In this document: positions 1 to 7,761 of the stretch, one piece after another
Layout: every line of letters begins with the position of its first letter
Numbering within the stretch: the first letter of the stretch is position 1
NCBI GenBank assembly: GCA_009785555.1
Contig: WQWB01000009.1
Location: forward strand, 1-39,673
DNA from: Defluviitaleaceae bacterium
Lineage (GTDB): Bacteria > Bacillota > Clostridia > Lachnospirales > WRAX01
DNA length: 39,673 nt
Direction: 5' to 3'
Position numbers and translations under genes: made by a program
The notes under the pieces: model-generated
Databases searched by the model: none
What the model was told of the DNA's origin: nothing
What the model saw: the letters and a program-made list of their open reading frames with translations, nothing else

Positions 1-432
1 ATAAGTGCGGACGAAGTTATAAACACCCTTGAAAAGGAAAACACACTTGTCCTCGCGACGTGTGCTGATGACCGCGTCACGATCCGCCCGATGAGCCATA
101 TAAATTTTGGGCTTAACATTTACTTCCAAACTGGGGAGGATTATCTCAAGGTTCACCAAATCAAAGAAAATCCATATGTGGCTTTATACGTAGGTACATT
201 TGAAATTGAAGGGAAGGCTGAGGTAATCGGTCATCCATTGGCTGAGGAAAATAAGTTCTTTATTGAAAAATATAAAGTAAGGCAGCCGAAGGCGTACGAG
301 CTTTATTCGCACACCCAAGAATTGGTTATTAAGGTTACGGTTGGGCGCGTCCGTCGTTGGCAGTATTTGGAAGATGGCAAGCCCGGTGTAGCAATGGGAG
401 TTTTTAATGAAGATGCGTGTTGTGGAAGTTAA
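1..432 (+). CDS. Pyridoxamine 5'-phosphate oxidase-fold family protein (5' partial)
   Basis: The reading frame is open from the first base of the window, so the N-terminus is missing; the visible part is about 143 residues ending at TAA. The pattern 'NTLVLATCADDRVTIRPM' followed by 'GLNIYFQTG' and 'KENPYVALYVG' is the usual split-barrel flavin-binding start of small PNPOx-like proteins: a strand carrying T-x-x-D-G-x-x-x-x-R-P, then a K-x-x-Q-I-x-x-N-P segment. These proteins bind FMN or F420 and act as cytosolic oxidoreductases of often unknown substrate. The internal ATG at 91 would cut away the first strands, so it is not the real start. The next gene follows after 30 bases on the same strand and may be co-transcribed. 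The family is fairly sure, the substrate unknown. Confidence 0.75.
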   Translation: MSADEVINTLEKENTLVLATCADDRVTIRPMSHINFGLNIYFQTGEDYLKVHQIKENPYVALYVGTFEIEGKAEVIGHPLAEENKFFIEKYKVRQPKAYELYSHTQELVIKVTVGRVRRWQYLEDGKPGVAMGVFNEDACCGS

Positions 433-462
433 AATATACAGTTAATTATTTGGAGGTATAAC

Positions 463-1851
463 ATGAACAAGGAATTTATGGGGTTGAACATTGAAACAAA
501 ACATGCGCCGCCGTTGGATGCGGGCTTTTTGCCTTTGGCAAAGGTTTTGGAAGCGTATGAAAACTCTACGGCTAAGGGGATAAAGGTCGGTATCGCAGTT
601 GAGCGCCCAGACGGCAGCAACCGTTTCGTATATCGTATCGGCAATCCTGTGCATTTATCGGATTTAGACAAATATATGGCGCGCCGCATTTTGGCTGGTA
701 TGCTTTGGTTTTATGGCGGGCGTAAGGTTTATGTGTCCGGCTCGTACGCACTGCACGATTATTTAAAGGATTTGGCGTCTGACCACCTTAACTTCGACTA
801 TGACTTTATGGCGAACGTGTATGAGGGTGAGTTTGAGTTCCATTTCGTTCCTATGAGCGAGCTGCCGGAAGATGTATGCAAACTCGATTCCAAGATTTCT
901 ACAGACGGTAAGGGTTGCATCATCGGCTTTGATGCGGGCGGATCGGACATGAAGGTGTCCGCGGTGGTGGACGGTGAGGCGGTTTTTTCTGAAGAGATTG
1001 TTTGGCATCCGAAGATTACGGAGGATCCGAAGTACCACTATGACAACATTGTATCCGCTATGAAGCTTGCGGCGAGTAAGATGGATAGGGTAGACGGCGT
1101 GGGTGTAAGCTCAGCCGGCGTGTACGTGCAGAACCGTACTATGGCGGCGTCTCTCTTTCTCAAAGTACCTAAGGAATTGTTTGATGAGCATGTGAAGGAT
1201 ATATATCCCAAAGCGGCGGCAAACTTTGGTGACGTGCCGTTGGTCGTGGCTAACGATGGCGATGTTACCGCTCTTGCCGGTGCGATGGAGCTTGGCGTTG
1301 GCCGCGTATTCGGTATTGCCATGGGTACATCTCAGGCCGGAGGGTATATAAACGAAAGCGGCGGTATTATGGGTTGGCTTAACGAGCTTGCATTTGTGCC
1401 TGTAGACGCAAACCCGGATGCTGCGTATGACGAGTGGTCGCGCGATATTGGCCGTGGCGTGCTGTATTTCTCGCAGGACGCTGTGATAAAGCTTGCCCCA
1501 GCAGCAGGGATTACGTTGGATGCAGGCCTTTCCCCGGCAGAAAAACTTCTCGTCGTGCAAAATGCGATGATTGACGGCCACGAAAACCAGCCAGGTGCGA
1601 AAGACATCTATAAATCTATCGGGATATATTTAGGTTACTCAATTGCCTACTATAGCCGCTTTTACGACATAAACCACATCCTGCTCCTCGGCCGCGTTAT
1701 GAGCGGCGACGGCGGCCTTTTGATATTGGAGAACGCAAGAATTGTTCTTCGCGATGAATACCCTGAGCTTGCGGAAAAAATCACCTTACATTTGCCTGAC
1801 GAGGCGCAGCGCCGCGTAGGCCAAAGCGTGGCAGCGGCGGCACTTGTATAG
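463..1851 (+). CDS. ROK-like ASKHA-fold protein with a long N-terminal extension
   Basis: The protein has 462 residues. The first 145 or so do not resemble a kinase or a winged-helix domain that I recognise. From about residue 150 there is an ASKHA ATPase/sugar kinase core: 'IIGFDAGGSDMKVSAVV' (phosphate 1 loop), 'GVGVSSAGVY', 'VVANDGDVTALAG' (catalytic-type N-D-G-D), 'FGIAMGTSQAGGYI' (phosphate 2) and a late 'LLLGRVMSGDGG' that fits the adenosine loop. This is the layout of ROK-family sugar kinases and regulators. The C-x-C-G-x-x-G-C zinc motif typical of ROK kinases is not seen, so substrate and activity are open. The start ATG has a clear GGAGG about 8 bases upstream. A perfect palindrome lies just downstream. 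Confidence 0.65.
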   Translation: MNKEFMGLNIETKHAPPLDAGFLPLAKVLEAYENSTAKGIKVGIAVERPDGSNRFVYRIGNPVHLSDLDKYMARRILAGMLWFYGGRKVYVSGSYALHDYLKDLASDHLNFDYDFMANVYEGEFEFHFVPMSELPEDVCKLDSKISTDGKGCIIGFDAGGSDMKVSAVVDGEAVFSEEIVWHPKITEDPKYHYDNIVSAMKLAASKMDRVDGVGVSSAGVYVQNRTMAASLFLKVPKELFDEHVKDIYPKAAANFGDVPLVVANDGDVTALAGAMELGVGRVFGIAMGTSQAGGYINESGGIMGWLNELAFVPVDANPDAAYDEWSRDIGRGVLYFSQDAVIKLAPAAGITLDAGLSPAEKLLVVQNAMIDGHENQPGAKDIYKSIGIYLGYSIAYYSRFYDINHILLLGRVMSGDGGLLILENARIVLRDEYPELAEKITLHLPDEAQRRVGQSVAAAALV

Positions 1852-1868
1852 CCGATTGCTCGAATGTT

Positions 1869-1934
1869 ATTGCGGGCTAACGGGAATTGGACTGTGGACT
1901 CGATCCGCAGGACGTACTCCCGTTAGCCCGCAAT
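1869..1934. repeat. Palindromic intergenic repeat, copy 1
   Basis: The arms 'ATTGCGGGCTAACGGGA' (1869-1885) and 'TCCCGTTAGCCCGCAAT' (1918-1934) are perfect 17-bp inverse complements around a 32-base loop. The outer edge 'GCAATCTC' and the loop phrase 'GACGTACTCCC' recur in the copy at 3206-3261, and relatives occur near 25084 and 32358, so this is a dispersed family. As RNA it would fold into a strong hairpin between the ROK-like gene and the GNAT gene. There is no T-tract, so it is not a typical terminator. Confidence 0.85.
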
Positions 1935-1971
1935 CTCCGAGGTTAGGATAATGTTATAAAGGAGGCAAGGC

Positions 1972-2457
1972 ATGATCAGAGAAGCAACATTCAGGGATTA
2001 TGACGAACTGAATAGATTAGAAATGCAGGTTGCATCCAAGCATCTCACCGCACGTCCGGATATTTTCAAAAACCCTTTAGAATGGTCTGTAGATGTTGAC
2101 TATTTAGAATGGATACTTGAAAATCATCAGACGAAGATTTTTGTATATGAAGAGAACGGAAGGGTTTTGGGGCATTGTAAGGTGGATTTTGAAGAGCCAA
2201 GCGACGACGATGAAGACGAAAGCTACACCCAGCACGATGTGCCTATCCTCTTTATTGAATCCATGGTAGTTGACACAGCCGCACGCGGGCGGGGTATAGG
2301 ACGTGAACTGATTGACCGTGCGAAAGCCTACGCTAAAGAAGTCGGCGCAAAACGGCTTGAGTTGTGCGTATGGGCCTTAAACGGCGGCGTACAGGAATTT
2401 TATGAACATTTGGGCATGAAAGTTCAATCCACCCAAATGGAATTTATAATTGATTAA
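1972..2457 (+). CDS. GNAT family N-acetyltransferase
   Basis: The protein has 161 residues and spans a whole single GNAT domain. The acetyl-CoA binding motif A is clear: 'ESMVVDTAARGRGIGREL' gives the R/Q-x-x-G-x-G/A signature (R-G-R-G-I-G), preceded by beta4 and followed by 'ELCVWALNGGVQEFYEHLGM', the motif B region with the conserved N, F-Y and G-M/F. The enzyme should move an acetyl group from acetyl-CoA to an amine; the substrate cannot be read from the sequence. An acidic stretch (about residues 82-92, 'EEPSDDDEDES') sits in the beta2-beta3 loop. The start is set by AAAGGAGG about 9 bases upstream. The MBL-fold gene follows 9 bases after the stop. Confidence 0.9.
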   Translation: MIREATFRDYDELNRLEMQVASKHLTARPDIFKNPLEWSVDVDYLEWILENHQTKIFVYEENGRVLGHCKVDFEEPSDDDEDESYTQHDVPILFIESMVVDTAARGRGIGRELIDRAKAYAKEVGAKRLELCVWALNGGVQEFYEHLGMKVQSTQMEFIID

Positions 2458-2466
2458 GGGGCGTTT

Positions 2467-3186
2467 ATGCAGATACAGCAAATAAAAACCAGGAACACGA
2501 TATTTACGGCAAACGAAAGCGCGGATGGCACGGTATGCACCGGCATTATACGCGGTAAGGAACATAATTTTATTATCGACACAGGTACAGGCGGCGAATT
2601 CGCTAAGGCGATGATCGACCACTTAGGGGATGATCCGCTGCCTACAATCGTCATCAACACACACAGCCATTGGGATCATGTCTACGGTAACTGGATGTTT
2701 AAGGGAAAAGAAATCATCGCCCATAAATTTTGTGCCGAGCTTTTAGATAACGATTGGGCAAATAAGATAAATGAGCTAAAAGAACGCGGTTCGTACCTGC
2801 TTGGTGATATATACAAACACCTACCAAACAGGCTGATTGACGCGCCCCTGCATTTCGCGGCCGACGGTGTTCTGATATTTATGAACCCAGGCCACAGCAA
2901 GGACAGCATCAGCGTTTATGATGAGGTTGATAAAATCCTGTATTTAGGTGACAATTTCGGCATTGATGAGGATGACGACTTTTGTTATTGGGGATATGAA
3001 TTTACCGAAGAGGACGAAGCCGAAGATGCCGATGAGGATGAAGTTGAGGCGCGGTATGATGCCAGCTTTTTCGAAATGATGAAACTGCTTAAAACCTATG
3101 ATTTTGAAGGAGCCGTGATTTCCCACGGCGGCTACGTAAGCCGCGAGCAATTTAGAGAACTTGAAAGAGAATTTGAAGAAGAGTAA
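2467..3186 (+). CDS. Metallo-beta-lactamase-fold hydrolase
   Basis: The protein has 239 residues. The metal-binding pattern is nearly complete: 'NTHSHWDHVYG' gives H-x-H-x-D-H, 'NPGHSKDSISVY' supplies the third histidine, 'LYLGDNFG' the bridging aspartate, and 'VISHGG' the last histidine. This is the GloB-like MBL hydrolase class with a dinuclear zinc or iron site. The substrate is unknown. An odd feature is a very acidic insertion after the bridging aspartate (about residues 162-195, rich in D and E). The preceding GNAT gene carries a similar acidic loop, and the two genes are 9 bases apart and surely co-transcribed. The start ATG has a weak AAGGGG about 7 bases upstream. Confidence 0.88.
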   Translation: MQIQQIKTRNTIFTANESADGTVCTGIIRGKEHNFIIDTGTGGEFAKAMIDHLGDDPLPTIVINTHSHWDHVYGNWMFKGKEIIAHKFCAELLDNDWANKINELKERGSYLLGDIYKHLPNRLIDAPLHFAADGVLIFMNPGHSKDSISVYDEVDKILYLGDNFGIDEDDDFCYWGYEFTEEDEAEDADEDEVEARYDASFFEMMKLLKTYDFEGAVISHGGYVSREQFRELEREFEEE

Positions 3187-3205
3187 AGGGCAACGCAGGA
3201 GGGTT

Positions 3206-3261
3206 ATTGCGGACTAGTGGGAGTTGGAGCGAAGGCGACGTACTCCCACTTGATTCGCAAT
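3206..3261. repeat. Palindromic intergenic repeat, copy 2
   Basis: The left arm begins 'ATTGCGGACTAGTGGGAGT' and the right arm is 'ACTCCCACTTGATTCGCAAT', an imperfect palindrome with a one-base bulge. The layout matches copy 1: outer ATTGCG and CGCAAT, inner G/C-rich stem, and the shared loop end 'GACGTACTCCC'. The right half, 3241-3269, reappears with 3 changes in 29 bases at 25084-25112. Confidence 0.8.
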
Positions 3262-3290
3262 CTCATGGCATATGAACAAAGGAGATATAA

Positions 3291-4148
3291 ATGAACAGCT
3301 TACAACTATCAAATCCGAAGGCGGACGTTTTTGTGCCGGATGGAAAAGACATTGCGGCCGCACTTAGCCGTACAACGCATATTGGCGTCGGCGCGCACCA
3401 GGACGATTTGGAGATCATGGCGCACCACGGTATTTTAGAATGTTTCAATCGGCAGGACAAATGGTTCCTCGGCGTTACAGCAACCAGCGGCGCGGGTGCG
3501 CCAAGGGACGGCGTATACGCAAATACAACAGACGCGGAGCTTCAGCTTGTGCGACAAGCGGAGCAGCGAAAAGCAGCTATGCTTGGCGAGTACGGAGCCG
3601 TTATCCAGCTTATGTTTAGCTCCGCAGAGATAAAAAATACAGAAGGGCCGACGACCGCTGATTTATATAACATATTTAAGGCTGCAAAACCGGAAGTCGT
3701 TTACACCCATAACTTTGCGGACAAGCACGATACCCACGTGGCTGTCGCCCTTAGGGTCGTGGAGGCTATCCGCCTCCTTCCAAAGGAGGAACGTCCGCTG
3801 CGCTTGTATGGTTGTGAAGTGTGGAGGGGCTTGGATTGGTTATGGGAGGGGGACAAAGTTATTTTCGATGTAAGCCGCCACCCAAACCTGGGGCAATCCC
3901 TTGTTGGCGTGTACGATTCGCAGATCCAGGCCAAACGGTACGATAATGCCGTAGTAGGCCGCCGCCGCGCTAACGCCACATTTTTGGATTCGCACTATAC
4001 GGACAAAATAGACGAGGCCATCTATGCCGTGGACATGACGGCCATGATTCTGGACGACAACCTTGACCCGGCTATTTTTTTGGCGTCTTCGCTCGATAAT
4101 TTTAAGAACGAGGTTATAGATAGGGTTACGAAATTTACCAAAGCATAA
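3291..4148 (+). CDS. PIG-L/LmbE family deacetylase
   Basis: The protein has 285 residues. 'IGVGAHQDDLEIMAHHGI' near residue 32 is the A-H-x-D-D signature of PIG-L/LmbE zinc-dependent N-acetylglucosamine-type deacetylases, and 'VYTHNFADKHDTHVAVALRVVEA' supplies the third zinc-binding histidine (H-x-D-H-x-x-V/T-x). Such enzymes remove an acetyl group from N-acetylglucosaminyl substrates such as mycothiol or bacillithiol precursors, GPI intermediates or antibiotics. The wecB gene follows directly, so a role in amino-sugar or surface-glycan chemistry is a fair inference. The start has a good AAAGGAG about 8 bases upstream, after repeat copy 2. Confidence 0.88.
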   Translation: MNSLQLSNPKADVFVPDGKDIAAALSRTTHIGVGAHQDDLEIMAHHGILECFNRQDKWFLGVTATSGAGAPRDGVYANTTDAELQLVRQAEQRKAAMLGEYGAVIQLMFSSAEIKNTEGPTTADLYNIFKAAKPEVVYTHNFADKHDTHVAVALRVVEAIRLLPKEERPLRLYGCEVWRGLDWLWEGDKVIFDVSRHPNLGQSLVGVYDSQIQAKRYDNAVVGRRRANATFLDSHYTDKIDEAIYAVDMTAMILDDNLDPAIFLASSLDNFKNEVIDRVTKFTKA

Positions 4149-4163
4149 ATAGTGAGGTACAGT

Positions 4164-5318
4164 ATGGAAAAGTTAAAGGTTCTTTGCGCCTTTGGCACAC
4201 GCCCGGAGGCGATAAAAATGTCTCCGCTGGTTTTGGCTCTCAAAAAGCATGAAGATATCGAAACGAGGGTGCTTGTATCCGCACAGCACAGAGAATTATT
4301 GGATTCTGTTATGGATATTTTTGGTATTAAACCGGATGCGGATCTGGACATAATGCAATCGGGTCAAACCCTTACGGACATTACGACGCGCATTCTTATA
4401 GGTGCCGGCAAGCATTTTGATACATACAAGCCGGATATCGTACTCGTGCATGGCGATACTTCAACGACATTCGCTACGGCGCTTGCAGCGTTTTATGCAG
4501 GCATAAAGGTGGGGCATGTGGAGGCTGGGCTGCGTACGTTTAATAAGCTAGAGCCTTTTCCTGAGGAGATGAACCGCCTTCTGACCGGGCGAATCGCGGA
4601 CGTACATTTTTCACCGACGCAGGCCGCTCGTAGGAATCTGATAAAAGAAGGTATTGACGCGTCTTCGGTATACGTTACAGGCAATACCGAAATAGACGCT
4701 CTTACGAATATCTTAACCCGTAACAAAGGCAATTATATGTATAAGCGCGAGGAAATCAACGCTTTTGAAAGGCGCGGCCGCCTTATTGTGATGACGGCGC
4801 ATAGGCGTGAGAACCTTGGGCAGCCTATGGAAGAGATTTGTGGGGCAATGCTTGATATAATAAATGAAAATGCAGACACCACCATGATATGGCCCGTTCA
4901 CCCGAACCCAAAGGTGCGGGAAGTTGCTCACAGGGTGCTTGGCGGCCATGAGCGCATACTGCTTACAGATGCGGTGGATAATGAGGATATGTACAACCTA
5001 GCAAACGAAGCGTTTATATTGGCGACGGAATCGGCAGGGCTTCAGGAGATTTCGCCGTACCTCAACAAACCGTGCGTTGTCCTGCGGAACGTGACTGAGA
5101 GGCCAGAAGGCGTCGATACCGGTGCGTTGATGATCGGCGGCAACTCTTACGGCACTGTCTACGCCGCCGTAGATGCCGTTCTTAACAACGAAAGCGTTTA
5201 CGCAAAGATGGCCGCCGCCGCAAACCCGTTTGGCGATGGGCGCGCATCGGAGCGGATAATTGCTGGGATACTTCATTATTTTAAACGGGTGATAGAAAGA
5301 CCTACTGATTTTTCATAA
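4164..5318 (+). CDS. wecB: UDP-N-acetylglucosamine 2-epimerase, non-hydrolysing
   Basis: The protein is 384 residues from ATG 4164, the usual length for this family. It starts 'KVLCAFGTRPEAIKMSPLV', the family hallmark with G-T-R-P-E. Further on are 'VHGDTSTTFATALAAFY', 'VGHVEAGLRTFNKLEPFPEE' (G-H-V-E-A-G-L-R-T), 'TAHRRENLG' and 'TESAGLQEISPYLNKP' (sugar/UDP-binding C-terminal lobe). The enzyme interconverts UDP-GlcNAc and UDP-ManNAc in the cytosol for teichoic acid or capsule building. A GTG at 4152 in the same frame is possible, but GTGAGG at 4152-4157 makes a better ribosome binding site for ATG 4164. It follows the PIG-L deacetylase by 15 bases. Confidence 0.95.
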   Translation: MEKLKVLCAFGTRPEAIKMSPLVLALKKHEDIETRVLVSAQHRELLDSVMDIFGIKPDADLDIMQSGQTLTDITTRILIGAGKHFDTYKPDIVLVHGDTSTTFATALAAFYAGIKVGHVEAGLRTFNKLEPFPEEMNRLLTGRIADVHFSPTQAARRNLIKEGIDASSVYVTGNTEIDALTNILTRNKGNYMYKREEINAFERRGRLIVMTAHRRENLGQPMEEICGAMLDIINENADTTMIWPVHPNPKVREVAHRVLGGHERILLTDAVDNEDMYNLANEAFILATESAGLQEISPYLNKPCVVLRNVTERPEGVDTGALMIGGNSYGTVYAAVDAVLNNESVYAKMAAAANPFGDGRASERIIAGILHYFKRVIERPTDFS

Positions 5319-5420
5319 AATAACGTTATCATACTTTCTAAATATTGTGACGTATATTATATCATACATAGCCAATTTTAGAGTTGGTCTTGTATCAAAT
5401 AAAGATTTGGAGGTAATGTT

Positions 5421-5723
5421 ATGAAAGAAGAAAGAATGAAGATTTTACAGATGATTGAAGACGGTAAAATTACCGTGGAAGAGGCGGGCAAGCTATTGGA
5501 CAACTTGTACGCCGCAAATAATGAGGACGAGGATAACAGCGCGGAAGAGATCCTGCACGATTTTTTTACGAACGCGGGTGAGTTTTTTAAGGATATTTTT
5601 GCAAAAGTCGGTGATTTTACGCGTGAGCTGGGTAAGGCGTTCAATGAGCGCGGTGGCGAAAAAAAGTCAAACTGTAAGGAAAATGAAAACTGTGAATGCG
5701 ACGAAGAGGATAAAAAAAATTAG
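5421..5723 (+). CDS. Small SHOCT-like (YvlB/LiaX N-terminal type) protein
   Basis: The protein has 100 residues. 'ERMKILQMIEDGKITVEEAGKLLDNL' (first 30 residues) is the short two-helix SHOCT-like segment found at the N-terminus of YvlB/LiaX/DUF4097 envelope-stress proteins. Here it stands alone, followed by an acidic hinge, an amphipathic helix (about residues 44-75, F-F-T-N-A-G-E-F-F-K-D-I-F) and a charged tail with a C-x-x-x-x-x-C-x-C cluster. There is no beta-helix adhesin domain, so the role is unclear; an accessory or membrane-surface peptide is possible. The ribosome binding site TTTGGAGG is very strong. The acyltransferase gene starts 18 bases after its stop. Confidence 0.6.
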   Translation: MKEERMKILQMIEDGKITVEEAGKLLDNLYAANNEDEDNSAEEILHDFFTNAGEFFKDIFAKVGDFTRELGKAFNERGGEKKSNCKENENCECDEEDKKN

Positions 5724-5741
5724 ATCTGTTTTAGGTGTAAT

Positions 5742-6617
5742 ATGATAAACAAAGGGTTTTATGAAAAATTGGCAGGAAATATCGGTATACCTCGCCAAAC
5801 CACAGAAATAATTCTCAGTTTGTATGATACGTTCGGTGACTTGGCGGAGCAGCAGGAAGAGCTGTTTTCGGCTGGCCATAACATTAAACTAACGGAGGCA
5901 AGGCTTAAGGAAATGGCCGAAGCCGCCGGGGTCAACCCGTACACTCTTAATTTCTATCTCCTGTTCATATCCGCAAAAAGGTTGTGTGGGATATATGAAA
6001 GGCAAGGTATTTCCGAGGAAATGTTTATTACGGCTATGAACGATTTAACGTGCAAACTGCGTGAATGTAAGGAAGAACATGGTGTTTACGGCACGTTCGT
6101 GTTTGATTGGTTCCCCGGCTGGTACAGGATGACGCGTTTTGCCTTGGGGCGTTTGCAATATGATGTGATGGATTATCGGTGGGATAAGTACGAAAAGAAT
6201 TCATATATCGTTAGTGAGGGTGATAGGATATATAACTGCCATATCCCGTCCGCAGGGCCGCTCACGCGGGAGCTGTGCTTTAACTCCTATGTACGTGCGT
6301 CTGCGTTTTTCAACGCAAAGCCGCTTGTCGTTATCTGTTCGTCCTGGCTTTTGTATCCGCCTCAACGCGAATTTTTGCCGCCGGGATCCAGGGTTTTAAG
6401 CTTTATGGATGATTTTGACGTTATTTCATCGTCGGACAGTAAAGGTTTCCCTGACGCTTGGCGCGTTTTCGGAAAAGAACATAAAAAAATGCCGGGTGAG
6501 TGGCCGCGTGACACAAGCCTGCGCCGTGCTTACGCCGACAGGATAGTAAGCGGCAAACCCGTTGGTGAAGGCAAAGGGATACTTATTTTTGATAACGGAA
6601 AGATCGTGAATAAATAA
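5742..6617 (+). CDS. Acyltransferase domain-containing protein (NAT_N/GNAT_C type)
   Basis: The protein has 291 residues. It resembles the clostridial family in which an all-helical N-terminal domain (about 1-125) precedes a GNAT-like beta-sheet domain. Recognisable parts are the repeated helix starts near 'LAEQQEELFSAG' and 'MAEAAGVNPYTLNFYLLF', then 'VFDWFPGWYRMTRFALGRLQYD', 'YNCHIPSAGPLTRELCFNSY' and 'WRVFG'. The phrase H-I-P-S-x-G-P-L is typical of this group. Its natural substrate is not known to me. The start has AGGTG about 5 bases upstream. A strong bidirectional terminator begins at its stop codon. Confidence 0.6.
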   Translation: MINKGFYEKLAGNIGIPRQTTEIILSLYDTFGDLAEQQEELFSAGHNIKLTEARLKEMAEAAGVNPYTLNFYLLFISAKRLCGIYERQGISEEMFITAMNDLTCKLRECKEEHGVYGTFVFDWFPGWYRMTRFALGRLQYDVMDYRWDKYEKNSYIVSEGDRIYNCHIPSAGPLTRELCFNSYVRASAFFNAKPLVVICSSWLLYPPQREFLPPGSRVLSFMDDFDVISSSDSKGFPDAWRVFGKEHKKMPGEWPRDTSLRRAYADRIVSGKPVGEGKGILIFDNGKIVNK

Positions 6618-6657
6618 AAAACCGGATGTTGGGGTTGTTATCTCACATCCGGTTTTT
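6617..6657. terminator. Bidirectional rho-independent terminator
   Basis: The arms 'AAAAACCGGATGT' (6617-6629) and 'ACATCCGGTTTTT' (6645-6657) are perfect complements of 13 bp with a 15-base loop. The A-run and T-run at the two ends make it work in both directions. It lies between the convergent acyltransferase gene (+) and PrsA-like lipoprotein gene (-). Confidence 0.92.
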
Positions 6658-6676
6658 CGTTTTCGTTTAAGAATAT

Positions 6677-7687
6677 TTACCATCCAAACAACGTAACATC
6701 TTCGAAGGCCTCTTCGTTAAACCGTACGTCGGCTTCTTCAAACCATTCATTCATCAATGCGTTAAAGACGGTTTGGCGGCCGCGTACGAGCCATTCATCG
6801 CGGAACGATGTTAGTAGTACAGCTTCGTCCGCCTTTGTGTATGCGTTAAGGCGGATGATAAGCATTAATTCCGGTGCAGACGGATGGTTTAAAATTTGGG
6901 TAAACTCACCCGGCTCAAGCCTTAAAATAACGTTGGTGATAAATTGGCCGAAATTATCGGTTAGTAAACGGCCTTCAAATTGCCAAAGGCCCATGTCTTG
7001 TCCGTCCTCATACCAAATAGAGTATCTGCGCATCAGATCGTAAAAATCCTCACCGCTTAAAAGCCTGTCGTGGACGTTGGAAATAAACGCAATATCGTCA
7101 TGCGCGAAGATGTTAAGCGCAAACGACGTATGCTCCCAACTCCTTTCCGTAAATAGGGCTTCAAAGGCCTCAAGCATCGCTTCCTCGTCAAACAATTCCT
7201 CATCATATCTCCGACCAAAATATTGGAGTAAGTTATTATGCAAAATACGGGCGGCGAAAACATTGCGGAAGCCGCTTTCGTCTAAGCCGATAAAGTCAAG
7301 GATATCGCGCTCCCATCCTATTGCAAGAGAGGCCCACTCGTCGATATCGGTGGATTGTTCGTAAGTAAGCCCGCCAACGCCAAGTTCGGCGGATTTATAT
7401 GTTGCAATCGCAAAGGCAACGGTTTGGTCAAACGCTTGCCAAAACGCCGCTTCAAACGCCTCAAAACCAAACTGCCGCCATACATCAAAGCCAAAGGCTT
7501 GTTCATACCATTCCTGTACCTCTAACAGGTTCAAGTTAAAATGCCCTATCGGTATCTCATCTCCAAAAACCGAAGCAATCCAAGACCTATCATATTCGTT
7601 TTGGACAGTTTCGTTATCAGAACAGCCGACAAAAAGCAATACGACAATAATTAAAGCAAGCGGTATGCAAATATTCTTTTTCATCAT
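6677..7687 (-). CDS. PrsA/SurA-like lipoprotein with a degenerate parvulin domain
   Basis: The protein has 336 residues with a lipoprotein signal: 'MKKNICIPLALIIVVLLF' then lipobox F-V-G-C with Cys22. It should be anchored to the outer face of the membrane. The body fits a foldase plan: a helical SurA-like N-domain, then 'HDRLLSGEDFYDLMRRYS' and 'NFGQFITNVILRLEPGEFTQIL', the spacing of a parvulin peptidyl-prolyl isomerase. The usual G-G-D-L-G-x-F segment is reduced to 'DMGLWQFEGRLL'. A helical tail ends in 'F-E-D-V-T-L-F-G-W'. It is a clear paralogue of the 406-residue protein upstream. The double ATG has GAGGT about 9 bases before it. A strong terminator lies 23 bases upstream, so expression may depend on read-through. 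Confidence 0.6.
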   Translation of the reverse strand: MMKKNICIPLALIIVVLLFVGCSDNETVQNEYDRSWIASVFGDEIPIGHFNLNLLEVQEWYEQAFGFDVWRQFGFEAFEAAFWQAFDQTVAFAIATYKSAELGVGGLTYEQSTDIDEWASLAIGWERDILDFIGLDESGFRNVFAARILHNNLLQYFGRRYDEELFDEEAMLEAFEALFTERSWEHTSFALNIFAHDDIAFISNVHDRLLSGEDFYDLMRRYSIWYEDGQDMGLWQFEGRLLTDNFGQFITNVILRLEPGEFTQILNHPSAPELMLIIRLNAYTKADEAVLLTSFRDEWLVRGRQTVFNALMNEWFEEADVRFNEEAFEDVTLFGW

Positions 7688-7710
7688 TCTAATACCTCGT
7701 TTTGTAGTGT

Positions 7711-7752
7711 AAAAAACCGGGAATCAGAGCCGTGTCCGATTCCCGGTTTTTT
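7711..7752 (-). terminator. Rho-independent terminator between the paralogues
   Basis: The arms 'AAAAAACCGGGAATC' (7711-7725) and 'GATTCCCGGTTTTTT' (7738-7752) form a perfect 15-bp stem with a 12-base loop. It is 9 bases past the stop of the 406-residue gene, and only 23 bases before the next gene in the same direction. It also has a U-run on the + strand. Confidence 0.9.
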
Positions 7753-7761
7753 ATTTCGTGT

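Noticed and set aside
1869-1934. Rho-independent terminator after the ROK-like gene
   Set aside because: The stem is strong but the loop is 32 bases long and no T-run follows; the same layout recurs elsewhere as a dispersed repeat.
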